Positions 6,611-14,656 of a DNA stretch of 17,078 nt are shown piece by piece (position 1 is the stretch's first letter; each line of letters starts with the position of its first letter). A program made the translations under genes and the position numbers. The stretch comes from SB15 sp964557285 (lineage in GTDB: Bacteria > Chloroflexota > Anaerolineae > Aggregatilineales > J027): assembly GCA_964557285.1 (NCBI GenBank), contig CAZKZS010000079.1:1-17078 (forward strand), written 5' to 3'. A model generated the notes under the pieces. The model did not search any database and was not told the DNA's origin. It saw only the letters and a program-made list of their open reading frames with translations.

Positions 6611-6637
6611 AAAAAAGCCACCCGACAGGTGGCTTTT
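6611..6637 (-). terminator. Intrinsic terminator after topA
   Basis: A 10-base stem, AAAAGCCACC and GGTGGCTTTT, with the loop CCGACA-derived CCGAC/GTCGG-side five bases lies 8 bases after the topA stop. On the minus strand it ends in a run of six T (6616-6611). It separates the long ffh-to-topA run from the promoter of the next minus-strand gene at 6541-6569. Confidence 0.88.
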
Positions 6638-6644
6638 ATTTTTA

Positions 6645-8834
6645 TTAAGCAGGTTCGGGGCTTTCTTCGAGCGCCAGTTCATCAACGTGATGTTTCGTGC
6701 CGCAGTTCAGACATTCGGCCATCTTATTGGTTTTTAACACCAGCGTTCCAACCTCGCAGGTCGGGCATTTAACCGGAAGCGGCCTGTACCAGGAGGTAAA
6801 CTGGCAACCTGCCTCAGGATTATCGCGGTTGTAATTGGTGCAGCCGTAGAAAATTTTGCCCCGTTTGGTGCGGCAGGCGATAATTTCCCCATCCCCGCAA
6901 ACCGGACACGGCACGCCGATAGCTTCCAGATACGGCTCCGTGTAATTGCAATCAGGATAGCGGTTGCAGCCGATAAATTTGCCCCAGCGCCCGTAGCGAA
7001 TAATCAACTCGCCCTGACCACATTCCGGACAGGTGCGCCCGATAGTTTCTTCTTTTTCCACGCGGGGCATTTTTTTCTTGGCAATTTCCAGATGGGAAGC
7101 GAAAGCGCCATAAAAATCTTTCAGCACCGGAATCCAGTCGCGCTCCCCTTCGGCAATGTCGTCTAGCTGGTTTTCCAGATTAGCGGTGAAATCGTAATTC
7201 ATGACTTCAGGGAAATATTCCACCAGCAGGTCATTCACCAGTCTGCCCGTTTCAGTAGGGTACAGCCGTTTGTCTTTTCGCATCACGTAATCTCTGCCCT
7301 GAATCACAGAGAGAATCGGCGCGTAGGTACTGGGGCGGCCAATCCCGCGTTCTTCCAGCGCTTTCACCAGGGTGGCCTCTGTATAACGGGGCGGCGGCTG
7401 CGTGAAATGCTGTTCCGGCAGCAGTTTAAGCAGATGTAAAATTTCCTGCTCGCTCATGTCCGGGAAAATGCGGCCTTCATCATTATCATTTTCCGCATCT
7501 TCATCGCGGGCTTCCTCATAAACGACCAGAAAGCCCTGAAAGGTAATTGTGCTGCCTGTAGCACGGAACAGATAGGGCGTCGTGCCTTTTTCACCCGCCA
7601 GAATATCTACCCGCAGCGTATCGTACACCGCGTTTGCCATCTGACTCGCCACAAAACGCCGCCAGATGAGCGAATACAGCTTGTACTGGTCGCGGCTGAG
7701 GCGGTCTTTGATGGAGTCAGGCGTGCGGCGCACATCAGTAGGACGAATCGCCTCATGTGCTTCCTGAGCGCCTTTGGCTCTGGTTTTGTACACGGGCGGG
7801 TTTTCCGGCAGGTATTCCTTGCCATAGGTTTTTTCAACAAAAGCACGGGTTGATTTTTGCGCTTCAGCAGCAACGGCAGTGCTGTCGGTTCGCATATAGG
7901 TAATCAGACCGGTGACACCTTCTTTAAGCTCTATCCCCTCATATAGCTGCTGAGCAATCGCCATTGTTTTTGAGGAGGTCAGCCCGAACACCCGTGAGGC
8001 TTCCTGCTGTAGGGTGCTGGTTGTAAAAGGCGGGGAGGGACGGCGCTGGCGCGTGCCGCGTTTAATCTCGCTAACGGTATAGGTACTGCGTTCCAGCACA
8101 GCCAGATGCGGTTTGACATCGGCTTCCGAAGCAAATTTAAAGTCCTGGTCATTAATTTTGACCAGCCGCGCCACAAAGCTCTTTTTTTTGTTATTTTGCT
8201 TGGCGAGTTCGGCTTCCAGCGTCCAGTATTCTTCCGGCACAAAGGATTCAATTTCGCGTTCGCGGTCAATGACCATTCGCACGGCGATACTTTGTACTCG
8301 TCCGGCAGAAAGGCGATTTCGCACCCTATCCCACAGCAGTTCCGTGAGGTTGTACCCCACTAACCGATCCAGAATCCGGCGTGCCTGCTGCGCGTTGACC
8401 AGCTGCATATCTACGTCACGCGGGTGGGAAAAGGCTTCATGAATGGCTTCCTCAGTGATTTCATGAAATACCACCCGCCGCACCAGATGAGGGTCAATTT
8501 CGGAGGCATGAACCAGATGCCAGGCAATCGCTTCTCCTTCACGGTCAGGGTCGGTTGCCAGATACACCTCTTTGGATTTGGCTGCTGCCGCTTTGATTTC
8601 TTTGACCACCTCACGTTTTTCATTGGGAACGCGATACGTGGGTTCAAAATTGTTCTCTACATCCACCGACAGGCGCGAACGCAGCAAATCCCGCACATGC
8701 CCGATAGACGCCCTGACGGTGTAATCTTTTCCCAAAAAGCGGCCTACAGTACGCGCTTTGGCAGGTGACTCCACAATGACCAGTTTTCCCCTGCGCCTGC
8801 TGTTGGGTGATGCTTTTGCGTTTTTCTTGCTCAT
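6645..8834 (-). CDS. topA: DNA topoisomerase I (type IA)
   Basis: TopA relaxes negatively supercoiled DNA through a transient 5'-phosphotyrosine break. The 729 residues hold the Toprim domain (KLVIVESPAKARTVGRFLG at 17-35, with Glu22; acidic triad TDPDREGEA with Asp95, Asp97 and Glu99), domain IV RLSAGRVQSIA (174-184), and the active-site Tyr313 in GLITYMRTDST (309-319). Three zinc-ribbon modules follow: Cys 602/605/623/629, Cys 643/646/665/677 and Cys 690/693/708/711. Length and domain order are normal. A basic N-terminal extension (MSKKNAKASPNSRRR) precedes the Toprim domain. ATG 8834 has only a weak upstream AAAGG. It lies 30 bases after manC and is the last gene of the run; dprA-topA adjacency is common in bacteria, here interrupted by manC. 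Confidence 0.98.
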   Translation of the reverse strand: MSKKNAKASPNSRRRGKLVIVESPAKARTVGRFLGKDYTVRASIGHVRDLLRSRLSVDVENNFEPTYRVPNEKREVVKEIKAAAAKSKEVYLATDPDREGEAIAWHLVHASEIDPHLVRRVVFHEITEEAIHEAFSHPRDVDMQLVNAQQARRILDRLVGYNLTELLWDRVRNRLSAGRVQSIAVRMVIDREREIESFVPEEYWTLEAELAKQNNKKKSFVARLVKINDQDFKFASEADVKPHLAVLERSTYTVSEIKRGTRQRRPSPPFTTSTLQQEASRVFGLTSSKTMAIAQQLYEGIELKEGVTGLITYMRTDSTAVAAEAQKSTRAFVEKTYGKEYLPENPPVYKTRAKGAQEAHEAIRPTDVRRTPDSIKDRLSRDQYKLYSLIWRRFVASQMANAVYDTLRVDILAGEKGTTPYLFRATGSTITFQGFLVVYEEARDEDAENDNDEGRIFPDMSEQEILHLLKLLPEQHFTQPPPRYTEATLVKALEERGIGRPSTYAPILSVIQGRDYVMRKDKRLYPTETGRLVNDLLVEYFPEVMNYDFTANLENQLDDIAEGERDWIPVLKDFYGAFASHLEIAKKKMPRVEKEETIGRTCPECGQGELIIRYGRWGKFIGCNRYPDCNYTEPYLEAIGVPCPVCGDGEIIACRTKRGKIFYGCTNYNRDNPEAGCQFTSWYRPLPVKCPTCEVGTLVLKTNKMAECLNCGTKHHVDELALEESPEPA

Positions 8835-8864
8835 ACCGTGCCTTTAAATTCGTCCCCAAACATT

Positions 8865-9944
8865 CTACAGTAATTTGTCAAGCCCCTTATCCTTTAACTG
8901 CTGAACGGCCTGCCGCACATCCTGAGCGCGGTCACGCGGGCAAATGAGCAGCACATCATCTGTATCAATTACCACCAGATCATCCAGCCCAATAGTCACG
9001 ACCAGCCGTTTGCTGTGAACCAGGGTCCCCTTTGAATCAATGTTAATGTGTTCGGTAGTTCCCATCTGGATATTATCGTTGACGCTGGATGCTAGAATTT
9101 CATGCACCGCCGCCCAACTACCAATGTCGTTCCAGCCAATATTGACCGGAATCATGGCGACTTTTTCAGCTTTTTCCATTACCGCAAAATCAATTGAAAT
9201 TTTGGGCATGTCATTCCAGACAGTATTGATGGTCTGAAGGTAGGTTTCTTTGCCAAACTGCTGCTGAATTTTGATTAAATTTTCATGAATTTTTGGCGCA
9301 TGGCGCTGAAAGGCGTCCATTGCATGGGCCGCTTTCCAGATAAACATGCCACTGTTCCAGGCATACAAGCCGGATTCATAAAAATGGTGGGCGGTTTTTT
9401 CATCCGGTTTTTCCTTAAACCCTGCCGAATGGTACACCTGAAACCCGTTGATGGTAGTGAGTTCGCCGTCACGCTGAATATATCCAAATCCGGTAGCGGC
9501 ATAAGTAGGTTTGATACCCAGCGTCACAATATAGTCCTGCATCGCGGCGGTATGGGCGGCTTTAAGCGCCTGACGAAAGCCCTCCACATCCTCAATATAG
9601 TGGTCGGCCGTTAAAATAGCAACGACAGCGTTCGGATTCAAACGTTGTAAATGTGCCACGCCCAGCCCTGCTGCCGGACCGCTGTCCTGCCCAAACGGTT
9701 CAATGATAAAATTTTCGGCGGGCAGTTCCGGCACATCGGCTTTTAAATCTTCGACCTGACTTGCCCCCGTCACCACAAAAACCCGTTCAATAGGAAACAG
9801 GGGGGCAAGCCGCATCACACTGACGCGGAACATACTTTCCTCAGAAACGAGAGGAAGCATTTGTTTGGGGCGGTTTTTGCGGCTCATCGGCCATAGGCGT
9901 GTTCCACCTCCACCAGCCATAATTAATGCATAGTAATTGTCCAT
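8865..9944 (-). CDS. manC: Mannose-1-phosphate guanylyltransferase
   Basis: This cytoplasmic nucleotidyltransferase makes GDP-mannose from mannose 1-phosphate and GTP, supplying mannosyl groups for glycans, glycolipids or protein glycosylation. The 359 residues carry the pyrophosphorylase signature AGGGGTRLWPMSRKNRPKQ (10-28), EPFGQDSGPAAGLG (82-95), LTADHYIED (111-119), FKEKPDEK (176-183, the FxEKP sugar-phosphate motif), AWNSGMFIWK (195-204) and NIGWNDIGSWAA (268-279). It is the short, monofunctional form with no C-terminal phosphomannose isomerase cupin domain. ATG 9944 lies 19 bases after dprA; no strong Shine-Dalgarno sequence is visible. Its place between dprA and topA looks incidental, since no other polysaccharide gene is nearby. 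Confidence 0.95.
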   Translation of the reverse strand: MDNYYALIMAGGGGTRLWPMSRKNRPKQMLPLVSEESMFRVSVMRLAPLFPIERVFVVTGASQVEDLKADVPELPAENFIIEPFGQDSGPAAGLGVAHLQRLNPNAVVAILTADHYIEDVEGFRQALKAAHTAAMQDYIVTLGIKPTYAATGFGYIQRDGELTTINGFQVYHSAGFKEKPDEKTAHHFYESGLYAWNSGMFIWKAAHAMDAFQRHAPKIHENLIKIQQQFGKETYLQTINTVWNDMPKISIDFAVMEKAEKVAMIPVNIGWNDIGSWAAVHEILASSVNDNIQMGTTEHINIDSKGTLVHSKRLVVTIGLDDLVVIDTDDVLLICPRDRAQDVRQAVQQLKDKGLDKLL

Positions 9945-9963
9945 GGTTTGATACTCTATTCAG

Positions 9964-11046
9964 TTAGCTGCTAATGTTATAGGTCATTGGGGCGGTTTGG
10001 AAAACCAGCCCTTTTAATTCCATTAAAGCAAGAACGGCGTTAATTTCCTGAATCGAAAGCTGGCAATCGCGGCTGATTTCATCCACATGCAGGGCTTCCG
10101 TTTGCAGCAGACGCAAAATTTGGGCTTCCAGCGCATTTTCAGGCGCGAGTTGTTTGACGGTCTGGCGGGTTTCCGCGCTGCGCTCCAGGAGATTTAATTC
10201 TTTTAAAATATCGTCCGCCGTCATTACGAGCTTTGCCCCATCCTGAATCAACTGGTTCGTGCCGATGCTGTTGGGCGAAGTCACGTTTCCTGGCACAGCA
10301 AACACATCTCGTCCCTGTTCCCCTGCAAGATTGGCGGTTTGCAGCGCCCCGCTTTTTTCCGGTGCTTCCACCACCAGCGTTCCCAGGGTGATGCCGCTAA
10401 TAATCCGGTTGCGAATCGGGAAGTTTCCGGCCAGGGGTTCGGTGCCGGGGGGGAACTCCGTCAGCAGCGCCCCGTTTTCGATGATTTTTTCTGCGAGATG
10501 CCGATGGTTGGAAGGATACAAAATGTCAATCCCACAGCCCAGCACGGCGATAGTCCGCCCGCCCACATTTAAGGCTTCCTGATGGGCAATCACATCAATA
10601 CCATAGGCCAGACCGCTAACAATTGTGACGCCCGCCTGTGCCAGCGCGGAAACCAGTCGGCGGGTCATCTCTGTTCCATAATTGGAGGCTTTCCGAGTTC
10701 CCACCACCGCTACCGCCCGTTGATCCTGAGCAAGCAGTGTGCCTTTGATATACAGCACCGCCGGACTGCCTTCGGTTTCCCGCAGCAGACGGGGGTAATT
10801 TTCATCTTCCAGCGTAACCACCTCCGCCCCAAGCCGATGCACATTTTCCAACAGTTTTTCCGGCTGGAGTTTTTGCCGCAGTTGAAGGAGGTGGTCAATG
10901 GAGGATGGGGATAACCCTGCTGCCGCAAGGTCATCAACCTCTGCCCACCACGCTTCCTTTAAATTGCCAAAATAGGAAAATAAATGACGCAGACGGGCGG
11001 GGCCTACGCCATGCACATGCGTGAAAGCCACCCAGAACTGCCGCAC
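9964..11046 (-). CDS. dprA: DNA-processing protein DprA/Smf
   Basis: DprA binds incoming single-stranded DNA and loads RecA during natural transformation; it is also present in many bacteria not known to be competent. The 360 residues show a helix-hairpin-helix-like N-terminus (VHGVGPARLRHLFSYFG, 11-27), then the Rossmann-like DprA core: VVGTRKASNYG (114-124), SGLAYGIDVIAHQEAL (144-159), GCGIDILYPSNH (170-181), FPIRNRIISG (209-218), EKSGALQTANLAGEQGR (230-246) and VPGNVTSPNSIGTNQLI (251-267). Residues 305-355 form the C-terminal winged-helix domain. The start is GTG 11046, directly after the rimM stop (TAAGTG), which suggests translational coupling. No other competence gene is in the window. 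Confidence 0.96.
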   Translation of the reverse strand: MRQFWVAFTHVHGVGPARLRHLFSYFGNLKEAWWAEVDDLAAAGLSPSSIDHLLQLRQKLQPEKLLENVHRLGAEVVTLEDENYPRLLRETEGSPAVLYIKGTLLAQDQRAVAVVGTRKASNYGTEMTRRLVSALAQAGVTIVSGLAYGIDVIAHQEALNVGGRTIAVLGCGIDILYPSNHRHLAEKIIENGALLTEFPPGTEPLAGNFPIRNRIISGITLGTLVVEAPEKSGALQTANLAGEQGRDVFAVPGNVTSPNSIGTNQLIQDGAKLVMTADDILKELNLLERSAETRQTVKQLAPENALEAQILRLLQTEALHVDEISRDCQLSIQEINAVLALMELKGLVFQTAPMTYNISS

Positions 11047-11580
11047 TTAGTTGTCGGGTAACAGACCGGGGATAGGAGTGATGATAATGCGTCCGGCTGG
11101 CACATCAATCGTCTGGATGATGCTCTCAATGGCGGGAATAAGCACTTCGCCGTAGGCGCTTCCCTGAACGACGTACACCTCGTTCGCACCTGTTTCCAGA
11201 ATTTCCGTCACCCGACCTATCAACTGTCCGGAGTCCGTGACCATTTCCAGCCCAATGAGTTGAAAATGATAATACTCATCGGGTTCAAGCGGGACAGCTT
11301 CTGAAAGTGGAATCAGCACATACTGGCCGCGCATCAAATCGGCTTCTTCCCGTGTATTGATGGCTTCCAGCTTCACGATGCCATATCCCTGATGCAGCCG
11401 GATGCGCTCAACAGGATACTCCACGAAGGTATCTTCGTTTTCCGGGTCAGCCCCCATAACCAGCAGCGTTCGTGTTTTAAACCGTTCCGGAAAGTCGGTG
11501 GTTAGCTGCACCCGCAGTTCACCCTGTATCCCATGCGGGCGCAAAACTTGACCAAGAATTAGGAATCGGGGGTCGGCCAT
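11047..11580 (-). CDS. rimM: Ribosome maturation factor RimM
   Basis: RimM binds ribosomal protein uS19 and assists assembly of the 30S head. The 177-residue length is typical. The N-terminal RimM domain starts LILGQVLRPHGIQGELRVQL and contains LEAINTREEADLMRGQYVLIP; the C-terminal PRC-barrel domain runs from EYYHFQLIGLEMV through IGRVTEILETGANEVYVV to the end. ATG 11580 is two bases after the khpA stop. The usual partner trmD does not follow; dprA starts immediately at its stop instead. Confidence 0.96.
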   Translation of the reverse strand: MADPRFLILGQVLRPHGIQGELRVQLTTDFPERFKTRTLLVMGADPENEDTFVEYPVERIRLHQGYGIVKLEAINTREEADLMRGQYVLIPLSEAVPLEPDEYYHFQLIGLEMVTDSGQLIGRVTEILETGANEVYVVQGSAYGEVLIPAIESIIQTIDVPAGRIIITPIPGLLPDN

Positions 11581-11582
11581 GC

Positions 11583-11810
11583 TTAAATGATTTCCAGCGT
11601 TACGCGCTTGCCTTCTCTGGCCGCTACCACACGCAGCAGCACACGAATCGCGTTGGCGACACGTCCATCCTTGCCAATGATGCGCCCCATGTCCTCCGGC
11701 GACACCTTTAGCTCGATGATAACCGCTGTGCGTCCCGGAATCTCAGTGACTTCAACATCTCCGGGGTTATCCACCAGCGATTTCGCAATATATTCGACGA
11801 GTTCTTTCAC
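11583..11810 (-). CDS. khpA: KH-domain RNA-binding protein KhpA
   Basis: This is a 75-residue single type-II KH-domain protein with the RNA-binding GxxG loop as IIGKDGRVANAI. In other bacteria KhpA pairs with KhpB (Jag/EloR) and binds RNA, affecting division and envelope growth. The gene stands in its usual place between rpsP and rimM. The start chosen is GTG 11810, giving MKELVEYIAKSLVDNP as in the family, with AGGAG eight to nine bases upstream. A TTG at 11831 would add seven residues but lies inside an intercistronic hairpin and upstream of that ribosome site, so it is rejected. Confidence 0.95.
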   Translation of the reverse strand: MKELVEYIAKSLVDNPGDVEVTEIPGRTAVIIELKVSPEDMGRIIGKDGRVANAIRVLLRVVAAREGKRVTLEII

Positions 11811-11823
11811 TGCGTGATCTCCT

Positions 11824-11856
11824 AAAAGCAACAGCCCTCACCGGGCGGCTGCTTTT
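11824..11856 (-). promoter_or_regulatory. Intercistronic hairpin between rpsP and khpA
   Basis: On the minus strand AAAAGCAGCCGCCC pairs with GGGCTGTTGCTTTT around the loop GGTGA: a 14-base stem with one mismatch and one G-T wobble. The stem begins within the rpsP stop codon, and its 3' arm ends in TTTT directly against the AGGAG site of khpA. The T-run is short, so it could be a partial terminator, an RNA processing or stability element, or a structure that exposes the khpA ribosome site when ribosomes reach the rpsP stop. Confidence 0.6.
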
Positions 11857-12238
11857 ATTCAGCAGGTTCAGCCACTGCTTTTTTGACGGGCGCAGGATAG
11901 CGGGTTTTAGGGCTGACAGGCTCAGCTTCCGCTTTGGCTGCTTCGGCTTCGGCAGCCAGCGCTTCAATGGATTCCCCCGTCCGGAAACGCGCAAACCGAT
12001 CCAGTGTGCCAGTGCTTTTGAGAATCCGGGTGACGGTATCACTCGGCTGGGCGCCAACACTCAGCCAGTACAGCACGCGGTCTTCTTTGACGGTCATCGT
12101 GGCCGGCTGGGTGCGCGGGTTATAAAAACCAACAGCTTCAATATAACGGCTGTCGCGGGCGCGTTCGCGGTCAATAATCACAATACGATAGCTCGGTTGT
12201 TTTTTTGAACCGACGCGGGTTAAACGAATGCGAACCAT
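11855..12238 (-). CDS. rpsP: 30S ribosomal protein bS16 with a C-terminal extension
   Basis: This is a 30S assembly protein that binds 16S rRNA. The core (residues 1 to about 85) is typical: MVRIRLTRVGSKKQPSYRIV, then YIEAVGFYNPRTQP, RVLYWLSVGAQPSDTVTRIL. Residues 90-127 form an Ala/Glu/Lys/Pro-rich extension (EALAAEAEAAKAEAEP and following) beyond the usual 80-90 residue core; such tails occur in bS16 of several phyla and are probably disordered. ATG 12238 follows the ffh stop by 8 bases, with AGGAGT overlapping that stop, so ffh and rpsP are almost certainly cotranscribed. Confidence 0.97.
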   Translation of the reverse strand: MVRIRLTRVGSKKQPSYRIVIIDRERARDSRYIEAVGFYNPRTQPATMTVKEDRVLYWLSVGAQPSDTVTRILKSTGTLDRFARFRTGESIEALAAEAEAAKAEAEPVSPKTRYPAPVKKAVAEPAE

Positions 12239-12246
12239 AGTTACTC

Positions 12247-13581
12247 CTATTTGAACATACCGGGTATATTCGGCATCTTTCCTTTGCCGAGTCTTTTCAT
12301 CATATTTTGCATTTCCTGGAACTGCCGGAGCAGTTGATTCACTTCCTGCACCGTGGTTCCGCTGCCGTATGCAATGCGACGCTTGCGGTTGGCGTTGATG
12401 ATTTTGGGCTTGCGCCGTTCTTCCGGCGTCATGCTAAAGATGATGGCTTCAATGCGTTTCATATTTTGTTCCGCCTGCCGATCATCAATATTAAACTGGG
12501 ATTTGAGCTTGCCCATACCGGGAATCATTTCCATGATTTGCCCGATAGACCCCATACGCTTCACCTGCCGAAGCTGCTTCATAAAGTCTTCCAGCGTAAA
12601 TTGGCCTTTGAGCATGGCTTTTTCCATGCGGCGGGCTTCTTTTTCATCAAAAAGCTGTTCCGCTTTTTCGATGAGGCTGAGCATATCGCCCATGCCCAGA
12701 ATCCGCGATGCCAGACGGTCAGGATGAAAATCTTCAAAGGCGTCTGGTTTTTCGCCCGTTCCCAGATATTTAATCGGCACGCCCGTGACCGCACGCATCG
12801 AAATCGCTGCGCCGCCGCGTGCATCCCCATCAATTTTAGTCAGGATGAGTCCAGTAATGCCAACTCCCTGGTTAAACCCTTCGGCAATGCGGACGGCTTC
12901 CTGTCCGGTCATGGCATCGGCTACCAGCAGGACTTCAGCAGGGTCGGTACGCTTTTTAATGGCCTGAAGTTCGGCCATCATCGTTTCGTCAATTTGCAGA
13001 CGACCCGCCGTATCCAGAATAACAACCGATGCTCCGGCTTCTTTTGCCCTCTGCACACCGCGCACACAAATGTCCGGCGGGGAGGCTTTGACGCCTTCTT
13101 CGTAATAGGGAAGATTCAATTGTTTTGCCAGCGTAACAAGCTGGTCAACGGCGGCGGGACGGTAGGTGTCTGCCGCCACCAGAAACGGCCTACGCCCTTC
13201 TTTCCGCAGTTTAAGCGCCAGTTTTGCTCCGGTGGTGGTTTTCCCCGACCCCTGCAAGCCCACCAGCATAATCACACGCGGAACTGCACCCGCCAGATTC
13301 AAACGCCCGGGTTCGCCCAGGGTTTCAATTAGTTCATCATGAACAATTTTGATGACCTGCTGCGCGGGTTTAAGCGCTTTAGAAACTTCCGCACCGACGG
13401 CACGTTCCCTCACCCGTTTGATAAAATCCTTTGTGATTTTCAGGTTAACATCTGCTTCCAGCAGTGCAACCCGCACTTCACGCAGGGCGGTATCAACATC
13501 GGCTTCTGTGAGCGACCCTTTGCGTCCGAGTTGATCAAAGACTTCTTGAAGTCGATCACTCAGACTTTCAAACATGGGCAT
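12247..13581 (-). CDS. ffh: Signal recognition particle protein Ffh (SRP54)
   Basis: Ffh is the GTPase of the signal recognition particle. It binds hydrophobic signal sequences of nascent membrane proteins and docks with FtsY at the membrane. The 444 residues comprise the N domain (1-100), the G domain with P-loop GLQGSGKTTTGAK (108-120), AADTYRPAAVDQL (136-148), DTAGRLQIDE (190-199) and TKIDGDARGGA (248-258), and the Met-rich M domain (about 300-444) with the RNA-binding stretch RRIAYGSGTTVQEVNQLL (401-418). ATG 13581 has GGGA nine bases upstream; an ATG two codons later (MFESLSDRL) is also possible. It heads the run, with a good promoter at 13617-13645. No 4.5S RNA gene was recognised nearby. 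Confidence 0.98.
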   Translation of the reverse strand: MPMFESLSDRLQEVFDQLGRKGSLTEADVDTALREVRVALLEADVNLKITKDFIKRVRERAVGAEVSKALKPAQQVIKIVHDELIETLGEPGRLNLAGAVPRVIMLVGLQGSGKTTTGAKLALKLRKEGRRPFLVAADTYRPAAVDQLVTLAKQLNLPYYEEGVKASPPDICVRGVQRAKEAGASVVILDTAGRLQIDETMMAELQAIKKRTDPAEVLLVADAMTGQEAVRIAEGFNQGVGITGLILTKIDGDARGGAAISMRAVTGVPIKYLGTGEKPDAFEDFHPDRLASRILGMGDMLSLIEKAEQLFDEKEARRMEKAMLKGQFTLEDFMKQLRQVKRMGSIGQIMEMIPGMGKLKSQFNIDDRQAEQNMKRIEAIIFSMTPEERRKPKIINANRKRRIAYGSGTTVQEVNQLLRQFQEMQNMMKRLGKGKMPNIPGMFK

Positions 13582-13616
13582 AAAGAACGTTCCCTTATAT
13601 TACACAAGGCGCTGGC

Positions 13617-13645
13617 ATTGTAGTAGAACACCGTAAAGGCGTCAA
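13617..13645 (-). promoter_or_regulatory. Promoter for the ffh-to-topA run
   Basis: On the minus strand, TTGACG (13645-13640), a 17-base spacer and TACAAT (13622-13617) are close to the sigma-70 consensus. Transcription from near 13610 gives a leader of about 29 bases before ffh. It is the best promoter in the window, as expected for ribosome and SRP genes. Confidence 0.75.
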
Positions 13646-13661
13646 GAATCAAAGACTGGGG

Positions 13662-13667
13662 TATAAT
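13662..13667 (+). promoter_or_regulatory. -10 box for ygfZ
   Basis: A perfect TATAAT on the plus strand lies 54 bases before the ygfZ ATG. The -35 position (about 13639-13645) has no TTGACA-like hexamer on this strand and overlaps the -35 of the divergent ffh promoter, so this promoter may be weaker or need an activator. Confidence 0.45.
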
Positions 13668-13720
13668 CTAGCAACCGTTCGCCCGGAAAGTGCGTAGTAG
13701 AAAGTGGTCGGAGATAAAAA

Positions 13721-14653
13721 ATGAATGCGTATCATGCGGCTCATAACGGCGCGGTGCTGGCGGATTTAAATAGCTGCGGACGGCTTGAACTGTCTGACCG
13801 TGACCGTCTGTCCCTGATACACCGCATGTCCACCAACGATTTACTGTCTTTGACGGAAGGCCAGGGTGCAGCAACTGTCCTGACCACGCCTATAGGCCGG
13901 ATTATCGACCTGATAACCGTGTTCCATGCGGGCGAAAAAACCTACGCGATTACCAGCGCCGGACGCGGCAACATGATTTTGAATTACTTCCGGCGGAACA
14001 TTTTTTTTAATGACCGGGTAAAGGTAAATCTCTATGAAAGCAGTTTATATGGGCTTTACGGGTCACGCGCTGCAAAACTGCTGGAAAATGTAGGCGTGGG
14101 AAAACTGGGACTGTATGAATTTGTGACCTATGAGGAAACGCTGATTGCACGGGTCAAACCGCTTGCAGGATGTGGTTTCTGGCTAATGGGGCCGCCTGCC
14201 GCGCTGGAAAATCTGACTCAGCGGCTGCTCAACTGGGGGGCGGAAATGGCAGACGCTGAAACCATGGAACTATTGCGAATTGAGGCGGGTTATCCAGCAG
14301 GTGAACTGAGTGAGGAATATATCCCTCTGGAAGTTGGTCTGTGGGACAGCGTAAGTTTTAATAAGGGCTGCTACACCGGACAGGAAATCATCGCACGGAT
14401 GGAAAGCCGGGGCAAACTGGCAAAAATGATGGTGCGGCTCTCTTTAAACGACCCGCTTCCTGCTCAGACGCCGTTATATCTGAGCGGCGAACCGGTAGGA
14501 AAATTAACCAGCATCGCTCGCCAGCCATCAGGCAGCTATCTGGCACTTGCATTTGTGAAACCGATTGCCGTAAGCGACAACGCTATTTTGACTTCTGACA
14601 CGGGTATACAGCTAAAAATTTTGGGGATTGCGGGGGCGCAGCCAGGAAGATAA
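13721..14653 (+). CDS. ygfZ: Folate-binding protein YgfZ (iron-sulfur cluster maturation)
   Basis: YgfZ is a GcvT-like tetrahydrofolate-binding protein that supports maintenance or assembly of certain iron-sulfur enzymes. The defining motif K-G-C-[YF]-x-G-Q-E is present as NKGCYTGQEIIARMESRGK (214-232), with Cys217. The N-terminal part has the GcvT-like LIHRMSTNDLLSLTEGQG (32-49) and TPIGRIIDLITVF (56-68). The 310-residue length is usual. YgfZ is told from true GcvT (aminomethyltransferase) by this motif and by the absence of other glycine-cleavage genes. ATG 13721 has GGAG eight bases upstream. Its stop is three bases from the start of the next gene. Confidence 0.92.
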   Translation: MNAYHAAHNGAVLADLNSCGRLELSDRDRLSLIHRMSTNDLLSLTEGQGAATVLTTPIGRIIDLITVFHAGEKTYAITSAGRGNMILNYFRRNIFFNDRVKVNLYESSLYGLYGSRAAKLLENVGVGKLGLYEFVTYEETLIARVKPLAGCGFWLMGPPAALENLTQRLLNWGAEMADAETMELLRIEAGYPAGELSEEYIPLEVGLWDSVSFNKGCYTGQEIIARMESRGKLAKMMVRLSLNDPLPAQTPLYLSGEPVGKLTSIARQPSGSYLALAFVKPIAVSDNAILTSDTGIQLKILGIAGAQPGR

Positions 14654-14656
14654 CCC

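Noticed and set aside
8865..9944. Bifunctional ManC with phosphomannose isomerase, or a sugar-specific variant such as glucose-1-phosphate transferase
   Set aside because: The frame ends after the left-handed helix region at 359 residues, with no cupin domain. The RPKQ, FKEKP and WNDIGSW motifs favour the mannose enzyme.
12307..13332. Long 341-residue open frame on the plus strand
   Set aside because: It is wholly antisense to ffh, whose family motifs are unmistakable. The predicted peptide is a His/Phe/Asn-rich mixture with no domain pattern, typical of the reverse complement of a real gene.
13721..14653. Aminomethyltransferase GcvT
   Set aside because: The KGCYTGQE motif defines YgfZ, the length is shorter than GcvT, and no gcvH or gcvP lies nearby.
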